A DNA stretch of 64,000 nt, taken from assembly GCF_900103975.1 (NCBI RefSeq), contig NZ_FNIR01000005.1:1-64000 (forward strand), written 5' to 3'. Below the pieces are notes generated by a model. That model was not told the DNA's origin. It made no database searches and saw only the letters and a list, made by a program, of their open reading frames with translations. Origin of the DNA: Klenkia soli. Lineage in GTDB: Bacteria > Actinomycetota > Actinomycetes > Mycobacteriales > Geodermatophilaceae. This document shows, piece by piece, positions 1 through 9,295 of this stretch. The number at the start of each line of letters is the position of its first letter. The first letter of the stretch is position 1. The translations under genes were made by a program, and so were the position numbers.

Positions 1-2
1 GC

Positions 3-95
3 GACGCCCGCACCGTGGCCGGCGGCACCGCCCAGGACTTCCAGGGCGGCACCCTCACCTGGGACTCCACCACGGGTGCGGTGCGGCGCAGCTGA
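3..95 (+). CDS. C-terminal end of an LGFP-repeat protein (partial)
   Basis: The last 30 codons of a gene entering from the left are visible, ending in TGA. The residues include FQGGTLTWDSTTGAV, which matches the end of an LGFP repeat (F-x-GG-x-I/L-x-W-x-x-x-TGA). LGFP repeats occur in secreted or envelope-anchored actinobacterial proteins and are thought to bind the cell wall. Only the tail is present, so the catalytic or other upstream part cannot be named. It converges on the cell-wall glycosyltransferase that follows. Confidence 0.6.
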   Translation, partial: DARTVAGGTAQDFQGGTLTWDSTTGAVRRS

Positions 96-110
96 GACCG
101 GGCCGGTGGG

Positions 111-1010
111 TCAGGTCGGTCGGGTGAAGCGTTCCCGTCGGCCGGCCCTGGTGAGCCGGAGCCAGGCACGCCAGCCGTCGACGTCACGACGGGTCACCAG
201 GAAGAGCCAGCTGAACCGCACGAACTCCAGGGGCAGGAGCCACCGCATGCCGGGTTGGGCCATCAGGTAGCCCCGGTTGCGGTAGGTGAAGAACCGCTTG
301 GTGTCGTCGGCCGGGTGCTGGGCCGACAGCCGGCCCGCCAGGATCGGCTGGAACTCCGTGGTGCCCTCGGGGTGCAGGTACACCGCGTCGGTCGCCGTCC
401 CGAAGGCCAGACCGGAGCGGACCAACCGCCGGTGCACCTCGGTCTCGTCACCCCGGAAGAAGAACCGCAGGTCGGGGACGCCGATCGCCTCGATGGCCGC
501 GGCGCGGAACAGCGCCCCGTTGAACAGGGACGCGTACCCCCGCAGCAGCGGCACGTCCGCGAAGTCGCTGCGCGACCGACGCCAGCGCAGGCCTCTCCGC
601 AGCGGGAAGGCCAGGCGGGCCGGGTCGGCGGCGTCGGCGACCAACGGGCTGACCTCCGCCAGCCCGTACCGCTCCGCCGCCCCCAGCAGGGTGGCCAGCA
701 CGGTGTCGTCGGCCGGACGCCCGTCGTCGTCGGCGCACCACACCCAGTCCGCACCGAGGCTCAGCGCGGTCAGCATGCCCAGCGCGAAGCCCCCGGCACC
801 ACCGAGGTTGCGTCGGCTGAGCAGGTAGGTCACCGGCAGCCCGCACGCCCGGACCACGGCCTCGGCGTCCTCGTCGGGCCCGTTGTCCACGACCACGACG
901 TGGTCGACCGGGCGGCTCTGCGTCGCGATGACGCGCAGGCTCTCGGCGAGCAGCTCGCGACGGTGCCGGGTGACCACCACCACGACGACGAGCTCGCCGG
1001 CTGCGATCAC
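111..1010 (-). CDS. GT2 family glycosyltransferase, GlfT1/rhamnosyl-type
   Basis: This 299-residue GT-A fold glycosyltransferase has a nucleotide-sugar-binding start (VVVVDNG near residue 37) and an acidic DDD triad at 93-95 for metal and UDP-sugar. Further on it has an FFFRGDETEV segment and a conserved His in VYLHPEG. The start is GTG and overlaps the stop of the upstream ATPase gene by four bases, so the two are translationally coupled. The order permease, ATPase, glycosyltransferase matches the mycobacterial rfbD/rfbE/glfT1 galactan locus. A role in starting or capping an exported cell-wall polysaccharide is therefore likely. The exact sugar cannot be read from the sequence. Confidence 0.85.
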   Translation of the reverse strand: MIAAGELVVVVVVTRHRRELLAESLRVIATQSRPVDHVVVVDNGPDEDAEAVVRACGLPVTYLLSRRNLGGAGGFALGMLTALSLGADWVWCADDDGRPADDTVLATLLGAAERYGLAEVSPLVADAADPARLAFPLRRGLRWRRSRSDFADVPLLRGYASLFNGALFRAAAIEAIGVPDLRFFFRGDETEVHRRLVRSGLAFGTATDAVYLHPEGTTEFQPILAGRLSAQHPADDTKRFFTYRNRGYLMAQPGMRWLLPLEFVRFSWLFLVTRRDVDGWRAWLRLTRAGRRERFTRPT

Positions 1011-1759
1011 CGGCGCGCGTCCCGGTAGGACGCCAGGACGTCCTCGAGCGGGCCGTGCTCGCGGATCGTCCCGTGCTCCATCCAGATCGCGGTGTCGCAG
1101 AGCTCGCGGAGGAACTCGTCGGAGTGCGAGGCGAACACCAGCAGGCCGGCCCGGTCCACCAGGGCCGACAGGCGGCGCTTGGACTTCTCCAGGAACGCGG
1201 CGTCCACGGCTCCGATGCCCTCGTCGAGCAGCAGGATCTCGGGGTCGATGCTCGTCACGACCCCCAGCGCCAGCCGGACGCGCATGCCGGTGGAGTAGGT
1301 GCGCAGCGGCATCCGCAGGAAGTCACCGAGCTCGGTGAACTCGGCGATGTCGTCGACGCGGGACTCCATCTGCTTGCGGGTCATGCCCAGGAACAACCCG
1401 CGCACGACGATGTTCTCGAGACCGGAGATCTCGGGGTCCATGCCCACGCCGAGGTCGAAGATGGGCGCCACCCGCCCGCGGATGGTGGCGGTCCCGCGGG
1501 TCGGCTCGTAGATCCCCGACAGCAGCCGCAGGAGCGTGGACTTGCCCGCGCCGTTGTGGCCGACCAGGCCCACCCGGGCACCGTGCTGGAGGGTCAGGTT
1601 GATGTCCCGCAGCGCCTCGATGATGGGCACCCGGCTGCCGCTCTCGATGGTGCCGCCGACCATCCCCATCACGGTCTTCTTCAGCGACCGGCTCTTGGCG
1701 TCGAAGATCGGGAAGTCGACGCAGGCGTCCTGCGTCTCGATGCCGACGGCGGTGGTCAT
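1007..1759 (-). CDS. wzt: Polysaccharide ABC exporter, ATP-binding subunit (Wzt-like)
   Basis: A 250-residue ATPase of the polysaccharide/teichoic-acid exporter family. Walker A (GHNGAGKST) is at about 67-75, the signature-region motif YSTGMRVRLAL and Walker B (ILLLDEG) follow, and a switch His is in FASHSDE. It lacks the extra C-terminal carbohydrate-binding domain of O-antigen Wzt, as in the mycobacterial galactan exporter. It would energise flipping of a lipid-linked glycan through the permease encoded just upstream. The ATG at 1759 was chosen because the ABC domain begins soon after it; the longer open frame upstream runs antisense-like through the permease gene. Confidence 0.9.
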   Translation of the reverse strand: MTTAVGIETQDACVDFPIFDAKSRSLKKTVMGMVGGTIESGSRVPIIEALRDINLTLQHGARVGLVGHNGAGKSTLLRLLSGIYEPTRGTATIRGRVAPIFDLGVGMDPEISGLENIVVRGLFLGMTRKQMESRVDDIAEFTELGDFLRMPLRTYSTGMRVRLALGVVTSIDPEILLLDEGIGAVDAAFLEKSKRRLSALVDRAGLLVFASHSDEFLRELCDTAIWMEHGTIREHGPLEDVLASYRDARR

Positions 1760-1770
1760 TCCGGTCACTG

Positions 1771-2607
1771 TCACACCCAGTAAGCGATTCGGGCACGGTA
1801 GCGGCGGACGGCGATCAGGGTGACCGTCCATCCGACGACCGTGATGGCGAGGACGACGACCCAGTTGCGCAGCTCGAAGGACTGGCCGAGCATCGGGCGC
1901 CGCAGGATCTCGACGAAGTGCAGGAACGGGTTGAGCTCGGCGATCCGCGCCCGCTCGGCGATGGCCGGGTTGGCGCTGTTCTGCAGGTCCTCGTAGATCC
2001 ACACGATGGGGGTCAGGAAGAACGCGAGCTGCACGATCGACTGCGTGATCGGCAGCAGGTCGCGGAAGCGGGTGGTCACGATGCCCAGCAGCAGCGCCAC
2101 CCAGGTCCCGTTCACCACGAGCAGGCCGAACGCGGGGAAGGCCAGCAGCGACCCCCAGCCCAGCGGCTGCGGGAAGATGACGAGCATGACGACGTAGACC
2201 ACGAGGTTGTGCAGGAAGAACAGCGTCTGGCGCCACACCAGCCGGTAGACGTGCACGCTCAGCGGCGCGGGCAGGTGCGTGATCAGCCCGACGTTCGAGG
2301 TGAACACCTCGGACCCCTCGGCGAGGCAGCCGCTGATGAAGTTCCAGATGATGAACCCGACCAGGATGTAGGGCAGCTGGACACCCAGCTCGTTGCCGAA
2401 CAACCCGGCGTAGAGGATCCCGAGGGCGATCGCCGTCACGGCCATCGTGATGGAGATCCAGATGGGCCCCAGCACCGACCTGCGGTACCGCTGCTTGATG
2501 TCCTGCCAGCCCAGGTGACCCCACAGCTGCCGCTGCTGCCACCCGTTCCGCAGGTCGGCGGTCGTCCGCTGCCAGTCCCGACTGGCGGTCACCGCGCTCT
2601 GCGTCAT
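1771..2607 (-). CDS. wzm: Polysaccharide ABC exporter, permease subunit (Wzm-like)
   Basis: A 278-residue ABC-2 type membrane protein with a cytoplasmic N-terminus (WGHLGWQDIKQRYRRSVLGP is typical of this family) followed by about six hydrophobic helices. It is the first gene of a three-gene leftward operon with the ATPase and glycosyltransferase. It should form the channel that exports lipid-linked galactan-like or other wall polysaccharide. The ATG at 2607 gives a normal family length. The 196-bp gap to the LCP gene on the other strand holds the divergent promoters. Confidence 0.9.
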   Translation of the reverse strand: MTQSAVTASRDWQRTTADLRNGWQQRQLWGHLGWQDIKQRYRRSVLGPIWISITMAVTAIALGILYAGLFGNELGVQLPYILVGFIIWNFISGCLAEGSEVFTSNVGLITHLPAPLSVHVYRLVWRQTLFFLHNLVVYVVMLVIFPQPLGWGSLLAFPAFGLLVVNGTWVALLLGIVTTRFRDLLPITQSIVQLAFFLTPIVWIYEDLQNSANPAIAERARIAELNPFLHFVEILRRPMLGQSFELRNWVVVLAITVVGWTVTLIAVRRYRARIAYWV

Positions 2608-2803
2608 GGGCAGCACGCTACCTGCGGGCGGACCCGGAGCTGGTCGTGTCCGTCCCGCCCGACACTCCTGCACCGCTGCCGTGGGCAGGACGTCGCGACC
2701 GACCTCCGCCGGGTGGGCGCCGTAGGATCGGTGTCCGCCCCATCGGAGCCCGACCGCACGGGTGCTCCGGGCAGACCTGTGACCTCGAGGCGAGGACCCC
2801 ACC

Positions 2804-4363
2804 ATGACCCGGGACGACGACCAGGAACCCGCTGCACGACCGCTTCCCCCACGGCTGGACCCGCGGGCGGGCCGCTCCCGCGCTCCCGGCTCCTCCGGCG
2901 ACGGCGGGGCCCGGCGCCCGGCTGCGGGCAGGTCGTCGTCGGGTCCCCGTCCCGGGCGGGCGGTCGTCCTGGCCCGGGTGGTCGCCGGCGTCCTCTCGGT
3001 GGTCCTCGTCGCCGGGAGCGGCTGGGGCTGGTACCTGGGCCGGGTCGCCGAAGCCGCGGTCAACCGCACCGACGCCATCCCCACCGACGGCAACGAGGAC
3101 ACCGCGGGTGCGGGTGCGGCCATGAACCTCCTGCTGGTGGGCAACGACAGCAGGGTCAACCTCACCGACCAGCAGTTGACCGATCTCAACGCCGGCGAGG
3201 ACTCCGGCGTCAACACCGACACAATGATCCTGGTCCACCTGCCCGCCGACGGATCCAAGGCCTCGTTCGTCAGCTTCCCGCGGGACAGCTACGTGTCCAT
3301 CCCCGGGCACGGCCAGGACAAGCTGAACGCCGCCTACGCCTACGGCCTGCAGGACGCACCCGCGGACGCGACCGACGCCGAGCGGCAGAGCGCCGGGGCC
3401 CAGTTGCTGGTGCAGACGATCAGCCAGCTCAGCGGGCTGCGGATCGACCACTACGCCGAGGTCGACCTGCTCGGGTTCTTCCAGCTCAGCACCATCGTGG
3501 GTGGGGTGGAGGTCAACCTCTGCCAGGCCGTCGACGACTCGTACTACTCCGGCGCGGTCTTCCCGGCGGGGGTGCAGACCATCAGCGGCGCCGATGCCCT
3601 CAAGTTCGTCCGCCAGCGCCACGGCCTGCCGCGCGGCGACTTCGACCGGATCATCCGCCAGCAGGTCTACATCGCCGGGGTGCTGCGCAACATCCTCAGC
3701 GAGAACGTGCTCCTGGACCTCGGCAAGCAGCGCGAGCTCGCCGACGCCGCCGGTGACGCGCTGACCGTGGACCAGGGGTTGAACCTGTTCGACCTCGCGG
3801 CCCAGATGCAGTCCATCACCGCCGGCAGCATCGACTTCCAGACCATCCCCTACGTCGGCGACAGCGAGGACGACCAGGGCCGGTACATCCTCCAGCTGCA
3901 GGACGAGGACACGCTGCACACCTTCTTCGCCCAGCTGTCCGACGACCCCGAGCCGGTCCCGGCCGAGTCCTCGCAGGCGCCGGAGACGGCAGCCCCCGCG
4001 GACGTCACCGTCGACGTGTTCAACGGATCGGGCACCGCCGGGCTGGCCGCGAGCACCGCGGACCAGCTCACCGCCGCCGGCTTCGCGGTCGGCAGCACGG
4101 GCAACGCCGACAGCAACGCCTACACGTTGACCGAGATCCGGTACGCCGAGGGCGACGCGGCCCTGGCGAACACCCTCGCGGCCGCCATCCCGGGGGCGAG
4201 CACGGCGCAGAGCGACGACGCGACGTCCGGGACGGTCCAGCTGGTGCTGGGGTCGGACTTCACCGGCGTGGGCCAGGCCGTCGAGGCACCCGCCTCGACC
4301 ACCGCCGCCGCAGCAGCCGGCGAGGACGCCCGCACCGCCGCCGACACCAGCTGCATCAACTGA
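2804..4363 (+). CDS. LytR-CpsA-Psr (LCP) family wall-glycopolymer ligase
   Basis: A 519-residue LCP protein. A Pro/Arg-rich cytoplasmic tail is followed by one membrane helix (about 48-72), an extracellular LCP domain from AMNLLLVGNDSR to about residue 310, and a C-terminal LytR_C domain (DVTVDVFNGSGTAGLA). Conserved arginines appear in SFPRDSYV, FVRQRHG and DRIIRQQ, as expected for binding the polyprenyl-phosphate donor. These enzymes transfer wall polymers such as arabinogalactan or teichoic acid to peptidoglycan, which suits the neighbouring exporter. Its stop shares one base with the next start codon. Confidence 0.92.
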   Translation: MTRDDDQEPAARPLPPRLDPRAGRSRAPGSSGDGGARRPAAGRSSSGPRPGRAVVLARVVAGVLSVVLVAGSGWGWYLGRVAEAAVNRTDAIPTDGNEDTAGAGAAMNLLLVGNDSRVNLTDQQLTDLNAGEDSGVNTDTMILVHLPADGSKASFVSFPRDSYVSIPGHGQDKLNAAYAYGLQDAPADATDAERQSAGAQLLVQTISQLSGLRIDHYAEVDLLGFFQLSTIVGGVEVNLCQAVDDSYYSGAVFPAGVQTISGADALKFVRQRHGLPRGDFDRIIRQQVYIAGVLRNILSENVLLDLGKQRELADAAGDALTVDQGLNLFDLAAQMQSITAGSIDFQTIPYVGDSEDDQGRYILQLQDEDTLHTFFAQLSDDPEPVPAESSQAPETAAPADVTVDVFNGSGTAGLAASTADQLTAAGFAVGSTGNADSNAYTLTEIRYAEGDAALANTLAAAIPGASTAQSDDATSGTVQLVLGSDFTGVGQAVEAPASTTAAAAAGEDARTAADTSCIN

Positions 4364-5157
4364 TGACGGTCCCCGCCGACCTGCTGGCCGCCGTCGTCCG
4401 TCGCGACGGCGCCGCACCCCTGCTCACCCACTACGACGACGCGACCGGTGAGCGGGTCGAGCTGTCCGGGGCCACCACGGCGAACTGGGTGGCCAAGACC
4501 GCGAACCTGCTGCAGGACGAGTTCGACGTCGGACCCGGTGGCCGCGTTGCGCTGGCGTTGCCCGTGCACTGGCAGACCGCCGCCGTCCTGCTGGCGGTCT
4601 GGTCCTGCGGTGCCGCGGTGGTCGACACGGCCGCCGAGGACGACGGGCACCTCGCCGACGTCGACCTGGTGCTCGCCGAGCAGGGCCGGTTGGCCGCGAT
4701 CGAGGAGCAGGGGGTCGAGGAACTCCTGGGCCTGTCGCTGCACCCGCTCGGTCTGGGCATGACCGGGTACACGGGGGATGCCCGCGACTTCGCCCTGGAG
4801 GTCCGGGCGCACGGCGACCACTTCCAGCCCTACCAGCAGCCCGACCCGGCCGCCCCGGGGTTGCTGCTGGCCGGGCTCGAGCTGACCCTGGGCGGCCTCG
4901 TGGACGCGGCCCGGACGCTGGCCGACCGGTTGGGCGTGGTCACCGGCGACCGGGTGATGGTCGACGAGCGGGCGGCTGCCGAGGCCGGTCCGGCCGCCTG
5001 GCTGCTGGCCCCGCTCGCGGCCGGGGCATCGATCGTGCTCTGCCGCAACCCCGCTTCCGCCCAGTTGCAGCGTCGGGCGGAGACGGAGGGGGTCACCGCT
5101 ACCCTCGGCCTCGGGCTCGACGGGATCCGCGAGCTGGGCCGCCCCGCCGCGAGCTGA
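4363..5157 (+). CDS. TIGR03089 family protein (AMP-ligase-like, truncated fold)
   Basis: A 264-residue protein of the actinobacterial TIGR03089 type. It resembles the N-terminal half of acyl-adenylate-forming enzymes ([20 protein letters not shown] and a C-terminal [11 protein letters not shown]) but lacks the usual P-loop-like SGTTGxPK segment and the C-terminal lid domain. It is probably not a functional ligase. It almost always follows an LCP gene in related genomes (family knowledge). Here its ATG overlaps the LCP stop, so the two are co-translated. Function is unknown; a link to wall-polymer attachment is an inference from context. Confidence 0.8.
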   Translation: MTVPADLLAAVVRRDGAAPLLTHYDDATGERVELSGATTANWVAKTANLLQDEFDVGPGGRVALALPVHWQTAAVLLAVWSCGAAVVDTAAEDDGHLADVDLVLAEQGRLAAIEEQGVEELLGLSLHPLGLGMTGYTGDARDFALEVRAHGDHFQPYQQPDPAAPGLLLAGLELTLGGLVDAARTLADRLGVVTGDRVMVDERAAAEAGPAAWLLAPLAAGASIVLCRNPASAQLQRRAETEGVTATLGLGLDGIRELGRPAAS

Positions 5158-5190
5158 TCGCCCAGCCACTCGATGGACGGTGGTCGCTGC

Positions 5191-5964
5191 ATGGACAAGG
5201 TCGTCGCCAGTGCTGCCGAGGCGGTGGCCGACATCGGCTCCGGCTCGTCGTTGGCCGTGGGCGGGTTCGGGCTCTGCGGGGTGCCGATCAAGCTGATCGA
5301 CGCCCTCCTGGCGCAGGGCGCGGACCGGTTGACCACGATCAGCAACAACTGCGGCGTCGACGACGCCGCCCTCGGCGTACTGCTCTACGCCGGCCGGATC
5401 ACCCGCACCATCTCCTCCTTCGTCGGCGGCAACAAGGAACTGGCCCGGCTGTACCTGTCCGGGCAGCTGGACGTCGAGCTCACCCCGCAGGGCACCCTGG
5501 CCGAGCGGCTGCGCGCCGGCGGGGCGGGCATCCCGGCCTTCTACACCCCCACCGGCGTCGGCACGATGGTCGCCGACGGCGGCATCCCCGTGCGCTACGA
5601 CGCCGAGGGCACGGTCGTGGAGACCTCCCGGCCCAAGGAGATCCGCGAGTTCGACGGCCGCCAGTACGTAATGGAGACCGCGCTGACCGCCGACTTCGGC
5701 CTCGTGCGCGCCGCGGTCGGCGACCGGCACGGCAACCTGGTCTTCCACGCCTCCGCCGGCAACTTCAACGCCCTGGCCGGCATGGCCGGGAAGGTGACGA
5801 TCGCCGAGGTCGAACGACTGGTCGAACCCGGGGACATCCCGCCCGAGCAGGTGCACCTGCCCGGGGTGTTCGTCCAGCGGGTGGTCGAGGTCGGCCCCGA
5901 GGGCAAGGACATCGAGAAGCGCACCACCCGCCCCCGCCCCGCCTCGACCGAGCAGGAGAACTGA
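5191..5964 (+). CDS. scoA: 3-oxoacid CoA-transferase subunit A
   Basis: The alpha subunit (257 residues from the ATG at 5191) of a family I CoA-transferase, moving CoA from succinyl-CoA to acetoacetate or a similar 3-oxoacid. The N-terminus ([15 protein letters not shown]) and the ISNNCGVDD and [11 protein letters not shown] motifs are typical. An ATG 18 bp upstream is possible, but the family usually begins near MDKVV. It is followed two bases later by subunit B, forming an operon for ketone-body or beta-oxidation-related carbon use. Confidence 0.9.
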   Translation: MDKVVASAAEAVADIGSGSSLAVGGFGLCGVPIKLIDALLAQGADRLTTISNNCGVDDAALGVLLYAGRITRTISSFVGGNKELARLYLSGQLDVELTPQGTLAERLRAGGAGIPAFYTPTGVGTMVADGGIPVRYDAEGTVVETSRPKEIREFDGRQYVMETALTADFGLVRAAVGDRHGNLVFHASAGNFNALAGMAGKVTIAEVERLVEPGDIPPEQVHLPGVFVQRVVEVGPEGKDIEKRTTRPRPASTEQEN

Positions 5965-5966
5965 CC

Positions 5967-6638
5967 GTGGCGCTCACCCGTGACCAGCTCGCCGCCCGCG
6001 TCGCGCTGGACCTGGCCGACGGCTCCTACGTCAACCTGGGCATCGGCATGCCCACCCTGGTGCCCAACTTCATCCCCGACGGCGTCCACGTCGTCCTGCA
6101 GTCCGAGAACGGCATCCTCGGCGTCGGCCCCTACCCCTTCGAGGGCGAGGAGGAGGCCGACCTGATCAACGCCGGCAAGGAGACCGTCACCCTCCAGCCC
6201 GGCGCCAGCTTCTTCGACTCCGCGATGTCCTTCGGCATGATCCGCGGCCACCACATCGACGTCGCCGTCCTCGGCGCCATGCAGGTCAACCCCCGCGGCG
6301 ACCTCGCGAACTGGCTCATCCCCGGCAAGATGGTCAACGGCATGGGCGGGGCCATGGACCTCGTCCACGGCGCCCGCCAGGTCATCCTCATGATGGAGCA
6401 CGTCGCCCGCGACGGCTCCGCCAAGCTGGTCACCGAGTGCACCCTGCCGCTGACCGGCAAGGGCTGCGTCGACCGCATCATCACCGACCTGGCCGTCGTC
6501 GACGTCGTCCCCGGCACCGGCTTCGTGCTCCGCGAGACCGCCCCCGGCGTCACCGCCGACGAGGTGGTCGCAGCGACGGGTGCGCCGCTGGCCGTCGCCG
6601 ACGACGTCCAGGAGATGGCACTGCCCGTTCCCTCCTGA
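5967..6638 (+). CDS. scoB: 3-oxoacid CoA-transferase subunit B
   Basis: The beta subunit (223 residues, GTG start). It shows the LGIGMPTLV motif and [10 protein letters not shown], where the glutamate of SENG forms the covalent CoA thioester. GGAMDLV lies near the middle. It pairs with the A subunit immediately upstream. A terminator hairpin follows at once. PcaJ (beta-ketoadipate) and SCOT enzymes cannot be separated by sequence alone; no other catechol genes are nearby, which favours SCOT. Confidence 0.92.
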   Translation: MALTRDQLAARVALDLADGSYVNLGIGMPTLVPNFIPDGVHVVLQSENGILGVGPYPFEGEEEADLINAGKETVTLQPGASFFDSAMSFGMIRGHHIDVAVLGAMQVNPRGDLANWLIPGKMVNGMGGAMDLVHGARQVILMMEHVARDGSAKLVTECTLPLTGKGCVDRIITDLAVVDVVPGTGFVLRETAPGVTADEVVAATGAPLAVADDVQEMALPVPS

Positions 6639-6643
6639 CCACG

Positions 6644-6670
6644 GGTCCGGGCCGCCCGGCGGCCCGGACC
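6644..6670. terminator. Bidirectional terminator hairpin
   Basis: A perfect 11-bp GC stem (GGTCCGGGCCG paired with CGGCCCGGACC) with a five-base loop lies between the convergent CoA-transferase and methyltransferase genes. There is no U-tract, as is common in high-GC actinobacteria. Confidence 0.65.
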
Positions 6671-7510
6671 TCAGGCCGGGCCGACCGGTGTGCCGACGGA
6701 CAGGATCCGGACGCTGACCTGCTCGTCGTCCGCGGTGAACCCGAGGTACTCGAACTCGACGTCGTGGCGGGCGACGAACTCCTCCCAGGCCTTGTGCTCG
6801 TGGTCCTCCCAGCCCGGGTAGTTGAAGTACTCGTCGAACACCACGACGGTGCCGGGTCGGAGCCGGCCGACCAGCGCGGCCAGGACGGTGACGGTCGAGG
6901 AGTACAGGTCGGCGTCCAGGTGCAGGAACGCCACGTCCCGGGGCTCCCGGTCGAGGAACCCGGGCAGCGTCTGGTCGAACCACCCGACCACGAACTCGGC
7001 ACCCGGCACGTCCGGCAGCCCCTCGGTCGCGAACGCCCCGGCCCCGAAACCCATCCGCCAGTGCTCGGGGAGACCGTCGAAGCTGTCGAAGCCGTAGCAG
7101 CTGGCCTCCGGGGCGTGGGCGGTGATCTGCCGGAGGGTGCCACCCGTCGCGACGCCGAACTCCAGGAACACCCCGTCGATCGTCGCGGCGTCCAGCGCGG
7201 CGGCCAGCAGGTCGTGCTTGGCGAAGTAGGCGGTGGCCCGGTCCAACCGGGCGCGGCAGAACGCCGCCGAGGACCGCGCTGCCTCGACGTCGCCGACGGT
7301 CAGCAGGTCCCGTCGTTGTCGCCGCTCCCACGCGTGCATCGCGCGGGCCAGCTCGTCCTTGGCCTCCTCCACCGCGCGGCGTTGCTCGTGGAGGGCTCTT
7401 CGGGTGGCCTCGAGGTCGGCGGTCATGCGGGCCAGCAGCGGGTCGGTCACGTACTCCTGCATGGCGGCCCCGAGCTTGCGCCGGAGCACCTCCCGGACCC
7501 GCCGCCTCAT
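6671..7510 (-). CDS. TylF/MycF-like SAM-dependent methyltransferase with coiled-coil N-terminus
   Basis: A 279-residue protein. The first 90 or so residues are rich in Arg, Glu and Ala and look coiled-coil. A Rossmann methyltransferase domain follows, with FLEFGVATGGT as the SAM-binding glycine motif, CYGFDSFDGLPEHW, and the acidic HLDADLYSST metal-site region seen in TylF/MycF sugar O-methyltransferases. The acceptor is probably a sugar or glycan, but this is not proven. Before the island inserted, this gene lay directly downstream of the acyl-CoA dehydrogenase gene, whose severed end remains at 7591-7664. Confidence 0.8.
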   Translation of the reverse strand: MRRRVREVLRRKLGAAMQEYVTDPLLARMTADLEATRRALHEQRRAVEEAKDELARAMHAWERRQRRDLLTVGDVEAARSSAAFCRARLDRATAYFAKHDLLAAALDAATIDGVFLEFGVATGGTLRQITAHAPEASCYGFDSFDGLPEHWRMGFGAGAFATEGLPDVPGAEFVVGWFDQTLPGFLDREPRDVAFLHLDADLYSSTVTVLAALVGRLRPGTVVVFDEYFNYPGWEDHEHKAWEEFVARHDVEFEYLGFTADDEQVSVRILSVGTPVGPA

Positions 7511-7590
7511 CGTCCCGCCCCGTCCGCCCGGTTGGTCACCGACGCAGACTACGGGTGATCGACGGTGCACGGAGCGTCGTGCACCCCGGT

Positions 7591-7664
7591 CTACCGGAGC
7601 AGGTTGCGGGCGATGACCATGCGCTGGATCTGGTTCGTGCCCTCGTAGATCTGGGTGGTCTTGG
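7591..7664 (-). pseudogene. Displaced 3' end of the acyl-CoA dehydrogenase gene
   Basis: These 74 bases align with the 3' end of the intact dehydrogenase gene at 55646-55719 at 66 of 74 positions. On the minus strand they encode TTQIYEGTNQIQRMVIARNL and then LLR with the same TAG stop. From the core onward all codon differences are synonymous. This is the original chromosomal end of the gene, cut off when the element integrated. It has no start codon and no upstream gene body. Confidence 0.9.
7637..7657. repeat. attL core, 21 bp
   Basis: This stretch is identical to 55692-55712. Homology continues on both sides with mismatches and ends at about 7664. Strand exchange must occur within this identity block because sequence to its left is native and sequence to its right is element. 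Confidence 0.85.
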
Positions 7665-7711
7665 ACCTCACGCACACTCCCCCGCGTTGACCAGCGGGTT
7701 CGTACGGGGCT

Positions 7712-7728
7712 GTCACATACCCGTCACA
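7712..7728 (+). promoter_or_regulatory. Putative integrase/excisionase arm site, left end
   Basis: Two GTCACA hexamers lie 11 bp apart. The 17-bp unit matches a site inside the right end (55502-55518) at 14 of 17 positions and in the same orientation. Paired arm-type repeats near both ends are expected for a lambda-type integrase. The assignment is an inference. Confidence 0.45.
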
Positions 7729-7811
7729 ACGGGGGTGCCGGTAGATGCCCCGCAGTGCCCTCGGATGCCGGGCGACTGCGCAACCAGTGGGGCCATCGGA
7801 CGGGTCCCATC

Positions 7812-8069
7812 ATGGCCAACGACACCATGAGGCCCCCCGCCGACAAGGCCTGGGGACCCGACGACATCGCCCTCTACCTCGACGTCTGCGAGCGCCACCT
7901 CCGAAACGTCCGGAACGCGGACAACACCTTCCCCCGGCCGCGAATGCTCGGCCGCCAGCCCCGCTGGGACCCCGACGTGATCCGCCGGTGGGTCGCCGAG
8001 GGCGGGTCCGCTGAACCTGCCGCGAAGGCCGTGGCCGCCCCGAAGCGGAAGGGGTCGGCCCGTGTCTGA
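7812..8069 (+). CDS. xis: Excisionase-like helix-turn-helix protein
   Basis: An 85-residue basic protein with a MerR/Xis-like winged helix: WGPDDIALYLDVCERHLRNV, then PRWDPDVIRRWV. The domain chooses a DNA site and bends it, directing the integrase toward excision. The ATG at 7812 was preferred to an upstream ATG at 7755 because the domain starts just after it. It overlaps the integrase start by eight bases, so the two are coupled. It lies about 150 bp from attL. Confidence 0.75.
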   Translation: MANDTMRPPADKAWGPDDIALYLDVCERHLRNVRNADNTFPRPRMLGRQPRWDPDVIRRWVAEGGSAEPAAKAVAAPKRKGSARV

Positions 8070-9285
8070 GGGACGCACGAGCACCCGGCGCCGCGACAAC
8101 GACCCGGTACGGGTCTACGCGGACGGCCGCATCGCCTGGTACACCGGCGGCGCACCCGGCGTCGGCAAGCGCAAGATCAAGCGCTGCGGCAACCGGGAGG
8201 CAGCCGAACTGGAAGCCACCGAGCTCCGGGACCACCTCCGACTGCTTCCGTCTGGTGCTCACTCCAAGCTGGACCAGACCATCGACGACCTCATGAGAGC
8301 TGCCAGAGACCACTGGGAGGCAGTCGGGCGCCCACCCGGGACGATCCGGCAGTACCGGTCCAACTACAACACCCACATCCCCGAGTCTGTCGGTGCGAAG
8401 CTGTGCCATGACGCCGACATCAGCACCTGGACGGCCATCTTCGACAACCTGAACCGGGCACGAGCCTCCGAGCAGGTCGTCCGCTCCGTCGCCCGCACAA
8501 TGGGCGCACTGATCCAGTACGGGTCGAGCCGCGGCTACTTCCCGGACGGTCAGCCGTTCGGCGGCCTGGACCCGCGCAAGGCGGTGGTGAGCGGCGCGAA
8601 GGAGACCGCCGCCCATCAGAGCAAGGCGCGACCCAAGCCGGTTGTGCACCTACTCGACTGCCCCACCCCGGCCGACATCGACAAGTTCGCCGCAGCCTTC
8701 GAAGAGGAGTACCCCGGCTACGGCGCGCGGCTGGTCTGGCTGGCGTTCGGGACCGGTCTGCGCATCAACGAGGTGCTGGCCCTCCGGGTGGACTCCATCG
8801 ACCTCGACACCCTCGTCGTGGCGGTGGACTGGCAACTCGACCGGTACGGCAACTGGCCGGCACTGGTGAAGCCGAAGGGCAAGGACGCCCGCACCACGCA
8901 GCTCTGGACGTGCTACCGCGACGTGGCGGTCAGCCTGATCGAGGACGCCCGCTCGCGAGAGGGCATCGAGTACGGCTGGCTCTTCCCGAGGCACAGGTCG
9001 GAGACGAAGTGGGCAGAGCAGGCCGGCAAGCTCTCCGGGGCCGCCATCAGGCGCTGCGAATGGCAATGGTCCGGTTTCCACTGGCTTCGGCATGGGTTCG
9101 CGTCGTGGTCGCTCGCGCCGGCGTCGGACGGCGGGTTCGGGATGAACCCCACCCGTGTGCAGAAGTGGCTAGGGCACAAGAAGCTCAGCACCACCACCGA
9201 CTTCTACGTCCACACGCCGCGTAGCAACGACGCACACATCCGCGAAGCCACCCGCCACCTCCCCGGCACCCCGACCGGGAGGTAG
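8062..9285 (+). CDS. int: Tyrosine site-specific integrase
   Basis: A 407-residue phage-type integrase. An N-terminal arm-binding part (about 1-65) precedes a SAM-like core-binding domain (about 70-185) and a catalytic domain. Catalytic residues visible are Arg233 (TGLRINE), a Lys near 272, His340/Arg343 in FHWLRHG, His372 in LGHKK and Tyr382 (DFYVHT). The GTG start overlaps xis. This enzyme would recombine attP with the end of the acyl-CoA dehydrogenase gene. All catalytic residues are present, so it should be active. Confidence 0.95.
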   Translation: MSEGRTSTRRRDNDPVRVYADGRIAWYTGGAPGVGKRKIKRCGNREAAELEATELRDHLRLLPSGAHSKLDQTIDDLMRAARDHWEAVGRPPGTIRQYRSNYNTHIPESVGAKLCHDADISTWTAIFDNLNRARASEQVVRSVARTMGALIQYGSSRGYFPDGQPFGGLDPRKAVVSGAKETAAHQSKARPKPVVHLLDCPTPADIDKFAAAFEEEYPGYGARLVWLAFGTGLRINEVLALRVDSIDLDTLVVAVDWQLDRYGNWPALVKPKGKDARTTQLWTCYRDVAVSLIEDARSREGIEYGWLFPRHRSETKWAEQAGKLSGAAIRRCEWQWSGFHWLRHGFASWSLAPASDGGFGMNPTRVQKWLGHKKLSTTTDFYVHTPRSNDAHIREATRHLPGTPTGR

Positions 9286-9295
9286 ACGACCACCC

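Noticed and set aside
1918-3756. 612-residue + strand open frame
   Set aside because: It runs antisense through the permease and in the wrong frame of the LCP gene; its composition (Arg, Gly, His, Gln) is that of a shadow frame in high-GC DNA.
7560-7760. tRNA gene as integration target
   Set aside because: No tRNA-like arms; the duplicated sequence is the 3' end of the acyl-CoA dehydrogenase gene.
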